DNA from: Amycolatopsis azurea DSM 43854
GTDB taxonomy: Bacteria; Actinomycetota; Actinomycetes; Mycobacteriales; Pseudonocardiaceae
Reading direction: 5' to 3'
NCBI RefSeq assembly: GCF_001995215.1
Contig: NZ_MUXN01000028.1
Coordinates: forward strand, 1-64,000
Length of the DNA: 64,000 nt
Shown here one piece after another: positions 34,719 to 42,455 of this stretch. How positions within the stretch are numbered: the first letter of the stretch is position 1; the number at the start of each line of letters is the position of its first letter. The notes under the pieces are model-generated. The model saw only the letters and a program-made list of their open reading frames with translations. It searched no databases and was not told the origin of the DNA. A program made the translations under genes and the position numbers.

Positions 34719-36038
34719 GTGATCACCTTCGTCCCGGAGCCCCATCTGCTCGACTCCCCGCGCGGGCGGGAATGGCCGGTGCTCCCGGCCACCCGCGCCG
34801 CCGTGACCCCCGAACCGCCGCCCGGCGCCGACGTCGTCATCGTCGGCGCGGGCCCGGCCGGGCTCGCGGTCGCTTCGGCGTTGTGGCACCACGGCGTCCG
34901 CGACGTCGTCGTCGTCGACCGCGACGGCCGTCCCTGTGGCCGGTTCTTCGACCGCGTCGACCTGCTCGGCCAGCGCGTGCTGCGGTCGCCGTACGAACAC
35001 CACCCCGGCGTCGAGGGCTACCGCGACTGCGAACTCCTGGACTTCGCCCGGCTGCACTGGTCGGTGCTGACCCCGGTGGAGCGCCGGGAGATCCGGATGG
35101 CGCAGGCCGGGCACCGCTCGGTCGTCCCCGTCGACGTCTTCGAGGCCTACTGCCGTCATCTCGCCGCGAGTCATCACGTCACCGAACGGACCTGGCGCGG
35201 TTCGGTCCGCGAGGTGCTGCCGACCTCGGACGCGGTCACCGTGCGCGCCGACCGGTTCTCCGTCACCGCGCGGCACGCGGTGCTGTGCCTCGGCGAGGAA
35301 CGCCGGTCCGCGCCGGACACCTGGTGGGGCGGCGGCCACCCGCCGCGTGGCGTGAGTTACTGGGACGAACCCGTTCCCCCTGGCGGGAAACGGCTCGCCG
35401 TCGTCGGTGCCGGCCTCACCGCCGCGCATCTGATCTCCACCGGTCTCGCCCAAGGCCGTGAAGTGCATTGGGTGGTCCGCGAAGCCGGCGAGCGCTACCA
35501 GTGCGCCGACGTCAACTCGTCGTTCTTCCGCCCGGAAGGCCGCGCTCGCTTCGACGGCGTGAGCTGGTCCGACAGGCTCGAACTGATGGGCCGCTTCCGC
35601 CGCGCGTCGATCATGTTCGAGTTCCGGCCGATGCTCGAGGCGGCCGAAGCCGAAGGGCGGCTGGTCGTGCATCGCGGCAAGGCGATCACGAAGGTGACCC
35701 CGGGTGTCGCCCTCCACCTCGAAGACGGTTCGCGTGTTCCCGTGGACCACGCCGTCCTGGCGCTCGGCACCACGCCGTCGATCGGTGACGGCCTGATGCC
35801 CGACGACGCCGTCCTCGACCGCGGCGGCTGGCCTCAGCTGGACGAGCGCACTTTCGCCTACGTCGGCGCGCCCAGGGTCTTCGCCGTCGGCGCGGCCGCG
35901 GGGATGGCGCTGGGCCCCGCCGCCCGCAACATCGACGGCCACCGTGTCGCCACCGCGCGGGTCGCGGCCACCGTCGCCGAGAACCTGCGCCGGGACACCC
36001 CGGTGCGGACGGCCGCGAAGGATCACGCCCGTGTCTGA
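34719..36038 (+). CDS. FAD/NAD(P)-dependent oxidoreductase, flavin-monooxygenase-like
   Basis: 439 aa. Two Rossmann motifs: VVIVGAGPAGLAVASALW (about residue 38) for FAD and LAVVGAGLTAAHLISTG (about 226) for NAD(P)H. The C-terminal FAVGAAAGMALGPAARNIDG fits the FAD-binding end of such enzymes. It may oxidise or halogenate-independently hydroxylate an intermediate. GTG start at 34719; the next gene overlaps its 3' end by 8 bp. Confidence 0.8.
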   Translation: MITFVPEPHLLDSPRGREWPVLPATRAAVTPEPPPGADVVIVGAGPAGLAVASALWHHGVRDVVVVDRDGRPCGRFFDRVDLLGQRVLRSPYEHHPGVEGYRDCELLDFARLHWSVLTPVERREIRMAQAGHRSVVPVDVFEAYCRHLAASHHVTERTWRGSVREVLPTSDAVTVRADRFSVTARHAVLCLGEERRSAPDTWWGGGHPPRGVSYWDEPVPPGGKRLAVVGAGLTAAHLISTGLAQGREVHWVVREAGERYQCADVNSSFFRPEGRARFDGVSWSDRLELMGRFRRASIMFEFRPMLEAAEAEGRLVVHRGKAITKVTPGVALHLEDGSRVPVDHAVLALGTTPSIGDGLMPDDAVLDRGGWPQLDERTFAYVGAPRVFAVGAAAGMALGPAARNIDGHRVATARVAATVAENLRRDTPVRTAAKDHARV

Positions 36039-36507
36039 GCCCTACGACTCCCGCTTCACCCTGCCCTCGATCGACGACGCCCCCTCGACCGAGGCGGGGG
36101 TGATCTTGATGGGCCTGGACGCCGAACGGCTGCTCGCCGGTGTCGGGCTGGCACGGCTCGCCGACGAGCCCGCGCTGGTCGCCCTCGCCGTGGACCAGGC
36201 CCGGCACGACGCGCTCGACCTGAGCACGGAGGCGCTGGCCGAAGCCGGGATCCTCCGCTGGCGCGCGGTCCGCCCGCTGATCGAAGCAGGTCCGGAGATG
36301 ACGGCGGCCGGTTCCCTGCGCAGAGAATGGGAACACACCACCGCGCGGGTCGTCGCCACGGTGACCGGGCTGGGACCGGCGTCGGTGGCCTGCCTCGCGG
36401 CCTGCTGGCTGCGTCGCGACGACGTCGAGAAGTTCGCCGAACGAGGGCGGACGCCGGAAAAGGGGAGCGGTACACACGATGTCCTATCTCGGGTCTTTGC
36501 CGACTGA
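36031..36507 (+). CDS. Unknown 158-aa protein
   Basis: GTG start at 36031 overlaps the oxidoreductase stop. Ala/Leu-rich helical composition (LSTEALAEAGILRWRAVRPL; VACLAACWLRRDDVEKF). No catalytic motif or family was recognised. The last 29 bases overlap the following AhpD-like gene in another frame, so these two are tightly linked. It may be a helical subunit of a neighbour. Confidence 0.65.
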   Translation: MSEPYDSRFTLPSIDDAPSTEAGVILMGLDAERLLAGVGLARLADEPALVALAVDQARHDALDLSTEALAEAGILRWRAVRPLIEAGPEMTAAGSLRREWEHTTARVVATVTGLGPASVACLAACWLRRDDVEKFAERGRTPEKGSGTHDVLSRVFAD

Positions 36508-37024
36508 CGCCACCTTGCTGCAGGTCTTCCAGAAGTTCCCGGCCCCGGCGTCGAAACTGCTGGACTTCCACGAACTGATCATGCGGTCGCCGTCGGCGTT
36601 CGACGCTGGGCAGCGGGAGCTCATCGCGGCCTACGTCTCCGGCGTCAACGATTGCCGCTACTGCCATGGGGTCCACACCGTCACCGCGGAGGCTTTCGGT
36701 GTGCCGGAAGGACTTCTGGCGGCCGCGCTGACCGATCTCGACTCCTCGCCCGTGGAGGAGCGCATGAAGCCCGTGCTGGCCTATGTGGGCAAGCTGACGC
36801 GCACGCCGTCACAGGTGACCGAAGAGGACGCCGAAGCCGTGTTCGCCGCGGGCTGGGACGAGACCGCGCTGCACGACGCCGTTCTCGTGTGCGCCCTGTT
36901 CAACTTCATGAACCGGATGGTCGAGGGACTCGGGATCCGCGCCGACGCCGCTTACGCGCGGACCTCGGGTGTGCGGCTGAAGGAGGGCGGGTACGCCGGT
37001 CTGGCGCGCCTGCTCGCCGAATGA
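36479..37024 (+). CDS. AhpD-like carboxymuconolactone decarboxylase family protein (copy 2)
   Basis: 181 aa. CRYCHGVHTVTAEAFG gives the C-x-x-C-x-x-x-H redox motif; flanking helices fit the uncharacterised peroxidase-related family. AAGGGGAG at 36460-36467 precedes the ATG. Smaller and more typical than the 22646 protein. The pair may protect against or take part in the oxidative chemistry of the cluster. Confidence 0.82.
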   Translation: MSYLGSLPTDATLLQVFQKFPAPASKLLDFHELIMRSPSAFDAGQRELIAAYVSGVNDCRYCHGVHTVTAEAFGVPEGLLAAALTDLDSSPVEERMKPVLAYVGKLTRTPSQVTEEDAEAVFAAGWDETALHDAVLVCALFNFMNRMVEGLGIRADAAYARTSGVRLKEGGYAGLARLLAE

Positions 37025-37051
37025 CTGCACCGTTCAGGTGAGGAATCCGGT

Positions 37052-37075
37052 GCGGTGACCACAAGCGGTCACCGC
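37052..37075 (+). terminator. Hairpin ending the 33.4-37.0 kb block
   Basis: GCGGTGACC-ACAAGC-GGTCACCGC, a perfect 9-bp stem 28 bp after the AhpD-like stop. It isolates the downstream precursor-like gene. The rest of the gap 37025-37291 holds the CCTTATG motif and presumably a promoter. Confidence 0.6.
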
Positions 37076-37172
37076 GCCACTCCGAGCCCGATCGGACACG
37101 ACCCGTAATCGAAAACGGCCTCCACTGCTCCGTTCGACGCACCTGGGCGCGGAAGCGGAGCAACCGGACGAA

Positions 37173-37185
37173 CCTTATGGCGTAG
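37173..37185 (+). promoter_or_regulatory. Shared promoter-proximal motif, copy before the precursor
   Basis: CCTTATGGCGTAG lies 119 bp upstream of the precursor ATG. A copy differing at one base sits 120 bp upstream of the response regulator at 37715. It could be a regulator site or part of a promoter. Confidence 0.45.
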
Positions 37186-37291
37186 GCGAAAAGCACATCT
37201 TCGCGATGATGCATGGCACTGGCCGCGAACCGGCCCCGCGAAGCACGATTTCCTCATCGAAGGAAACGCCGAAACCGTCTGGGAGCCATCG

Positions 37292-37483
37292 ATGAAGAAC
37301 GCTGTGACCGACAACGTCCGCTCGCTCTTCGCCGTCCAGGGAATCGACACCGGTTCCGCGGGGAACCAGGTCGAGCTGGTGATCGACCGCTTCGACCACT
37401 GGACCAACAAGTCGCGTGGCGAGGCCTTCAACTGTTTCACCGGCGCCTGTTGCACCGCTCCGCCGCTGGCCGAAGCGAGCTGA
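37292..37483 (+). CDS. Candidate azole-RiPP precursor peptide
   Basis: 63 aa. Residues 1-45 contain no Cys and look like a leader (VQGIDTGSAGNQVELVIDRF). The tail FNCFTGACCTAPPLAEAS holds all three Cys (48, 53, 54), two Thr (50, 55) and a Ser (63), the residues that YcaO enzymes cyclise. The gene has its own hairpins on both sides (37052-37075 and 37495-37526), a weak GGGAG site before the ATG, and a shared motif with the next regulator. YcaO and SagB genes lie 24-28 kb upstream inside the same island. The alternative is a lanthipeptide-like or unrelated peptide; no LanB/C/M was seen. The gene is supported, the pairing is inferred. Confidence 0.65.
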   Translation: MKNAVTDNVRSLFAVQGIDTGSAGNQVELVIDRFDHWTNKSRGEAFNCFTGACCTAPPLAEAS

Positions 37484-37494
37484 AAATCCTCCAG

Positions 37495-37526
37495 CCGGCC
37501 GTTTCCCGGACGCGGGAAACGGCCGG
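37495..37526 (+). terminator. Terminator hairpin after the precursor gene
   Basis: CCGGCCGTTTCCCG and CGGGAAACGGCCGG pair perfectly (14 bp) around GACG, 11 bp after the stop codon. Only a short U-run follows. It ends the monocistronic precursor transcript. Confidence 0.8.
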
Positions 37527-37594
37527 TTCGTGCGTCCGGGGAAGCATGAGGACGGAAAGTCACCGACCGGGTGCGGAATCCGTAGGCGTGTGAC

Positions 37595-37607
37595 CCTTAT
37601 GCCGTAG
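37595..37607 (+). promoter_or_regulatory. Shared promoter-proximal motif, copy before the response regulator
   Basis: CCTTATGCCGTAG lies 120 bp before the ATG at 37715. Twelve of 13 bases match the copy at 37173, at almost the same distance from the start codon. It suggests that peptide and regulator are expressed together. Confidence 0.45.
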
Positions 37608-37714
37608 CGCCCTCGAAGCAGCCCAGCCGACTCACCACCCGAACGGTGGAACGTGTTCCGTGCGGGCGTGTTTATGTTTGGGCGCGGGGGCGTGCTCGAA
37701 AAGGGGGCGACGCG

Positions 37715-38323
37715 ATGGTGATCAGAGTTCTCGTGGCCGAAGACATGCACATCGTCAGGGGAGCGCTGGTCGCACTGCTGCGGTTGGAACCGGATATCGA
37801 AGTGGTGTCCGAAGTGGCTTCCGGGGACGAGATCCTCACCTCCGCACGGACTTCCCGCGCCCAGGTCGCGATCATCGACATCGATCTGCCCGGCAAGGAC
37901 GGGCTCACCGCGGCCACCGAACTGCACGAACAGCTTCCCGAGGTCAGAACGCTGATCTTGACCAGCCTCGGCAGGCCAGGGACGCTCCGCCGGGCCCTGG
38001 CGGCCAAAGTGAACGGGTTCCTGCTGAAGGACGCCCCCGCGGAGAAGCTCGCCAACGCCGTGCGCGGCGTGGCGGCCGGACGGCGGATGGTCGACGGCGA
38101 TCTGGCGCTCGCCGCCTGGGACACCGCGGAATGCCCGCTGACCCCGCGTGAGATCGACGTCCTGCGGCTGACCGCGGAGGGCCGCGACACCCTGGAGGTC
38201 GCGGCGAAGGCCTTTCTCTCCACCGGAACCGTGCGCAACTACCTGACCACGATCGTCTCGAAGCTCAACGCGCGCAACCGGGTCGACGCCATCCGCATCG
38301 CCAAAGAGTCCGGCTGGATCTAG
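37715..38323 (+). CDS. NarL/DesR-type response regulator (copy 1)
   Basis: 202 aa. The receiver domain has the phosphoacceptor Asp in IIDIDLPGKDG and the LTSLG signalling strand; the C-terminal LuxR HTH is REIDVLRLTAEG...STGTVRNYLTTIVSKL. AAGGGGG precedes the ATG. It is convergent, by 4 bp, with the only histidine kinase in the island, so the two probably form a two-component pair. Two near-identical relatives lie at 43448 and 46736. Confidence 0.92.
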   Translation: MVIRVLVAEDMHIVRGALVALLRLEPDIEVVSEVASGDEILTSARTSRAQVAIIDIDLPGKDGLTAATELHEQLPEVRTLILTSLGRPGTLRRALAAKVNGFLLKDAPAEKLANAVRGVAAGRRMVDGDLALAAWDTAECPLTPREIDVLRLTAEGRDTLEVAAKAFLSTGTVRNYLTTIVSKLNARNRVDAIRIAKESGWI

Positions 38324-40782
38324 ACGGGCACCACGGCGCGCAGCCGGAAGCGCCCGTCCGCCTCGACCCCCGCGGTCAGCTCGCCGCCGAGCCCGGCGAC
38401 CCGGTCGGACATGTTCGTGATGCCACTGCCCGCGGCCTCGACCCGCACCGGCCGCTCCGGCTTCGACGGCCGTCCGTTCTCGACGCCGTCGTTGACGATG
38501 TCCAGCGCGACCCCGTCGCCGATCCGCCGCACGGCGATCTCGCAGCGTTCGACCTTGCTGTGCCGCAACACATTCGTCACGCCCTCGCGCAGCACCACGG
38601 CCAGCACCGTCCGCACCGTCGGCGGCAGGTCCTCGTGCTCGATCTCCAGCCGCACCTGGACGTCGGCGGCCACCAGCACCGCCTGCGCCGAGCGGGACTC
38701 CTGATCCAGCGACAGTTCGCGGTAACCGCTCGCCACCGAGCGGACGTCGGTCAGCGCCTGCCGGGTCAGCCCGAGGATCTCCAGCAGCTCGTCGGAGGCC
38801 CTGGTGGTGTCGATGTCCATGATCCGGCTGGTCAGCTCGCTCTTGAGCGCGATCGCCGACAGGCTCATCCCCAGCAGGTCGTGCAGGTCGCGGGCGAACC
38901 GCAGCCGTTCCTCCGCGACCGCGACCTCGGCGAGCCGCTTCCTGGTCTCACCCAGTTCGGTCACCAGCCGGATGAGCCAGATGAGACCGAAGACCATCAG
39001 GCCGGTGTTCAGGATGGACGCGAAGCTGTAGAAGCCGCCGATGAAGTCGGTGCCGTATTCGAGCCGGACCAGCACCACGCTGGCGGCGGTCACGGCGAAC
39101 GCCGTCCATCCCAGCAGCGGCGGCAGCACCAGCAGCGCGGTGCCGGCGAACAGGCTGGGCAGGCTCACCCAGGTGCTCCCGAGCGGGATCAGCGGCAGGA
39201 ACGTCAGGCAGGCCTGGACGAGCAGCAGCGCGTAACTCTGCCGCGAGCGCAGCCGGGCGTTCGGCTGGGCGAAATAGGACAGCTGCAGGGTGACCAGCGC
39301 GATGAGATAGCCGGCGGTGAACGCGATGTACCAGGTGTCCTCGGTGAGCGCGGTCCACAGGTCGGAGTACCCGGAGAGCATGAAGGCGCGGGTCATCGCG
39401 GACAGGCCGAAGAGGATGAAGACCGCCGTCAGTGTCCATTGGACGTTCCTGGCGTCGATCCGGGACCAGTGGTCGGGCGCCTGGGCCAGCGCGGTCTCGG
39501 TGGGTTCGGCCTGCTCGGGTATCGGGAGCTCGGCGTGCAGCCGCCACCGGCCCTCCGCGTCGGGTCCCGCGCTCAGCGTCCCGCCGTGCCCGGAGACCTC
39601 CTCGGTCACCTTGTCCAGGCTCTCGGCCGTTTCGGCCGGGACGTCCTCGTGCGCGGTTCCGTCGTGGACGATCTCCAGCGCGACCCGGCCCGCGTTCTCG
39701 CGCACGGTGATCTCGCACTGTTCGACGCCGGTGTAGCGGAGCACGTTCGTGACACCCTCCCGCAGCACCTTCGCCAGCAGGGTGCGCAGCTTCACCGGCA
39801 GCTCGACCTGTTCGAGATCGAGCCGCACCGCCACGTTGGACGCCGAGAGCAGCGACACCGCGGTCCGCGATTCCTTGTCGAGCGACAGCTCCCGGTACCC
39901 GCGCGCCACCGACCGCACGTCGGACAGCGTCCGCTGGGCGATCCCGGTGATCTCGGCGAGTTCCTCACGCGCCTGGTCCAGCGACTTGCGCAGCAGCCGG
40001 TGCACCAGTTCGCCCTTGAGCGCGATGGCGGACAGACTGAGCCCGAGCAGGTCGTGCAGGTCCCTGGCGAAGGCCAGCCTCTGCTCGGCGACGGCCCGCC
40101 TCGCCAGCTCGGTCCTGGCCTGGTGCAACTCGGTGACCAGCCGCGCGAGCCAGGTCAGCAGATACACGACCAGCGCGTAGAAGATCGCGGTGATGCTGTC
40201 GAACGTCGCGCTGAGCCAGGTGTCGTCGTAGACCCACAGGATCCACGTCGTGCCCGCCATGAACACGGTGAACACCGTCCAGCCCGTCCGCGGCCGGAAC
40301 AGCAGCAGCGCGCTGCCCGCCGCGAGGGTGGTCAGCGAGCTCAGCGCCGCGTCGAAGTGCAGCGTCGGCAGGTAGGCGAGGCACGCCTGGACCACGAGCA
40401 TGGCCTTCGCGAGCCTGGTGTCCAGACGGACCGCCGGGCGGCTGAAGAACAGGAGCTGGATCGCCAGCACGGGTGCGACGTACAGGACCGCGAGCAGGCC
40501 CTGCCAGAAGTCCACCCCGGGCTGCAAAAGCACCGCGAGGAGACCGAACAGGCAAGAGTTGACGAAGACGACGGTGATGATCAGCCCGGCGAGGAGCAGT
40601 GCTCTCCGGGGGCGCCGGTCGATCCCGGCGGTACCCAGAGGTTCGGCGGTCACCGCGAGCTGTTCCGGCACAGGCACCCCAGTGGTAGCAGAAGACGCTT
40701 TGTTCCTTGTCGTGCTGCCCCCTCGCGACGGCGGGGGCCGCCGCGCGGCCCCCATCGCGGTGTGTTTCGGATCGTAACCCAT
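38320..40782 (-). CDS. Tandem-fused sensor histidine kinase (two HisKA_3 modules)
   Basis: 820 aa from the ATG at 40782 (start uncertain). Two near-copy modules follow one another: each has about five to six membrane helices, a HisKA_3 dimerisation helix (FARDLHDLLGLSLSAIALK with His243; FARDLHDLLGMSLSAIALK with His634), a VARGYRELSLD or VASGYRELSLD stretch, and an ATPase N-box (REGVTNVLR). The second has the GxGITNMSDRVAGLGGE ATP-lid motif; the first lacks it, so it may be a poor or dead ATPase. A duplication-fusion of DesK-type kinases. It converges on the response regulator at 37715. Confidence 0.9.
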   Translation of the reverse strand: MGYDPKHTAMGAARRPPPSRGGSTTRNKASSATTGVPVPEQLAVTAEPLGTAGIDRRPRRALLLAGLIITVVFVNSCLFGLLAVLLQPGVDFWQGLLAVLYVAPVLAIQLLFFSRPAVRLDTRLAKAMLVVQACLAYLPTLHFDAALSSLTTLAAGSALLLFRPRTGWTVFTVFMAGTTWILWVYDDTWLSATFDSITAIFYALVVYLLTWLARLVTELHQARTELARRAVAEQRLAFARDLHDLLGLSLSAIALKGELVHRLLRKSLDQAREELAEITGIAQRTLSDVRSVARGYRELSLDKESRTAVSLLSASNVAVRLDLEQVELPVKLRTLLAKVLREGVTNVLRYTGVEQCEITVRENAGRVALEIVHDGTAHEDVPAETAESLDKVTEEVSGHGGTLSAGPDAEGRWRLHAELPIPEQAEPTETALAQAPDHWSRIDARNVQWTLTAVFILFGLSAMTRAFMLSGYSDLWTALTEDTWYIAFTAGYLIALVTLQLSYFAQPNARLRSRQSYALLLVQACLTFLPLIPLGSTWVSLPSLFAGTALLVLPPLLGWTAFAVTAASVVLVRLEYGTDFIGGFYSFASILNTGLMVFGLIWLIRLVTELGETRKRLAEVAVAEERLRFARDLHDLLGMSLSAIALKSELTSRIMDIDTTRASDELLEILGLTRQALTDVRSVASGYRELSLDQESRSAQAVLVAADVQVRLEIEHEDLPPTVRTVLAVVLREGVTNVLRHSKVERCEIAVRRIGDGVALDIVNDGVENGRPSKPERPVRVEAAGSGITNMSDRVAGLGGELTAGVEADGRFRLRAVVPV

Positions 40783-41033
40783 GTTCGTTACCCGGGTCGC
40801 CGCTTTCGAGGAGGGGAAACGGCGGATCAAGGAGAAGTTTTCCCCGCCGGCTACGGGAAAATCGCCGTGGTCACCCGCGCGGGTGTGGGGCGTTCGGACC
40901 ACGCGGCGCGTCGCGGAACACGCCACGATGGAAGACATGGGCGGTTCCGCGATTCCATTGTGTACGCCACCGGGTACGCCGCGACGGGCGGGCTCTCGCG
41001 GCGGGCGCGGGCCGCTGGCCTTAAGCTCGGCGC

Positions 41034-41654
41034 ATGGCCAGGTATTTCGACGTACATCCGGAAAATCCGCAGCGGCGCGCGATCGGACAGGTCGTCGACA
41101 TCCTCCGCGAGGACGGGCTCATCGCGTATCCGACGGACTCCTGTTTCGCCCTCGGCTGCCAGCTGGGGAACAAACAGGGCATCGACCGCATCCGGAGCAT
41201 CCGCAAACTGGACGACCGCCACCATTTCACCCTAGTGTGCCAGGACTTCGCCCAGCTGGGCCAGTTCGTGCACGTGGACAACGCGGTCTTCCGCGCGGTC
41301 AAGGCGTCCACGCCGGGCAGTTACACGTTCATCCTCCCGGCCACCAAGGAGGTTCCGCGCCGTCTGCTGCACGCCAAGAAGAAGACCGTCGGCGTGCGCA
41401 TCCCGGACCACGTGGTCACCCAGGCACTGCTGGGCGAACTCGGCGAACCGCTGCTGTCGAGCACGCTGCTGCTGCCCGACCAGGAGGAGCCGATGACCCA
41501 GGGCTGGGACATCAAGGAACATCTGGAGCACGTGGTGGACGCGGTGATCGACTCCGGCGACTGCGGGGTCGAACCCACCACGGTCATCGACTTCTCGTCG
41601 GGCGAGCCGGAGATCGTGCGCCGGGGCGCCGGCGACACCTCGCGCTTCGAATGA
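41034..41654 (+). CDS. YciO/Sua5-family threonylcarbamoyl-AMP synthase-like protein
   Basis: 206 aa. The N-terminus has GLIAYPTDSCFALGCQLG, the nucleotide-binding stretch of the YrdC fold, and HHFTLVCQDFAQLGQF is also typical. Such proteins use Thr, bicarbonate and ATP for t6A tRNA modification, or are paralogues of uncertain role (YciO). It is a lone gene, not obviously tied to the cluster, divergent from the kinase across a 251-bp gap holding no other gene. Confidence 0.85.
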   Translation: MARYFDVHPENPQRRAIGQVVDILREDGLIAYPTDSCFALGCQLGNKQGIDRIRSIRKLDDRHHFTLVCQDFAQLGQFVHVDNAVFRAVKASTPGSYTFILPATKEVPRRLLHAKKKTVGVRIPDHVVTQALLGELGEPLLSSTLLLPDQEEPMTQGWDIKEHLEHVVDAVIDSGDCGVEPTTVIDFSSGEPEIVRRGAGDTSRFE

Positions 41655-41704
41655 CCGTGCGGGACCGGTCGCCCGGTCCCGCCACGGAAGTGCCTTCTCC
41701 GCCT

Positions 41705-42406
41705 TCAGTGCGTGAGGAGCCCTTCGGTCTTCGACGGGGCCGACGGGATGTGGAACAGCCGGGTGAACAGGTCCAGCATCGCCGGTTCGCCCTTGATGGC
41801 GACGGCGCCGCAGGTGAGCGCGCTCGTGGCGTCCAGCTCGCCGTTCAGCAGCTTGAGCATGAGCGGTCCGCGCGGCTCGATGACCAGGTCCGGGTCCGGA
41901 TGCGGGCCCTCGCCCGCGGTGACCGCGCCGTCCTCGACCACCGCGTGGACGATCATCTGGTCGCCCATTCGGTCGGTGCCGTAGTGAAGTTCGAAGGCGC
42001 CCCGGACGCCGCGGGCCGCGTCCGGCTGGAAGGTCGTGTACAGCGACAGGATCGCGGCGTCGAGGGTGAACAGGTCGTCCGCCGCCGGTTCGGTGAGCGA
42101 GCGGGCGCCCCACAGACCCAGCTGCAGCACGATCTGGTCGAGGTCGTTGCCGTACTCGGTCAGCTCGTAGACCACCCCGGCGTCGAGCTGCGAAAGCACC
42201 CGGCGCTGGACGACGCCGTGCCGCTCGAGTTCGTTGAGCCGGGTCGACAGGATGCTCGGCGGGATCTTCGGCAGGCCCTGCTGCAGCTCGTCGAAGCGCT
42301 TCGGGCCGAGCAGCAGGTCGCGGATCACGAGCAGGGACCAGCGTTCCCCGATGATCTCGAGCGCGCGGGCGAGGCCGCAGAACTGGCCATAGGTGCGAGC
42401 GGTCAT
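41705..42406 (-). CDS. HxlR-type regulator with SCP2 domain (copy 2)
   Basis: 233 aa. TARTYGQFCGLARALEIIGERWSLLVIRDLLL at the start (HxlR winged helix) and an SCP2-like tail (ELHYGTDRMGDQMIVHAVVEDGAV). Very close to the 7997-8680 protein over its whole length. GAGGAG precedes the ATG. A SARP gene is 49 bp upstream, as in the other pair. Confidence 0.85.
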   Translation of the reverse strand: MTARTYGQFCGLARALEIIGERWSLLVIRDLLLGPKRFDELQQGLPKIPPSILSTRLNELERHGVVQRRVLSQLDAGVVYELTEYGNDLDQIVLQLGLWGARSLTEPAADDLFTLDAAILSLYTTFQPDAARGVRGAFELHYGTDRMGDQMIVHAVVEDGAVTAGEGPHPDPDLVIEPRGPLMLKLLNGELDATSALTCGAVAIKGEPAMLDLFTRLFHIPSAPSKTEGLLTH

Positions 42407-42455
42407 GCTTGACTCCTCAACTTCCTTGATCTGGTGGTGGCGGGGTGGTGCTCGT

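Noticed and set aside
38560..41235. An 891-codon plus-strand frame over the histidine kinase
   Set aside because: It is antisense to the kinase and gives His/Gln/Arg-rich low-complexity protein. The kinase on the minus strand carries recognisable modules.
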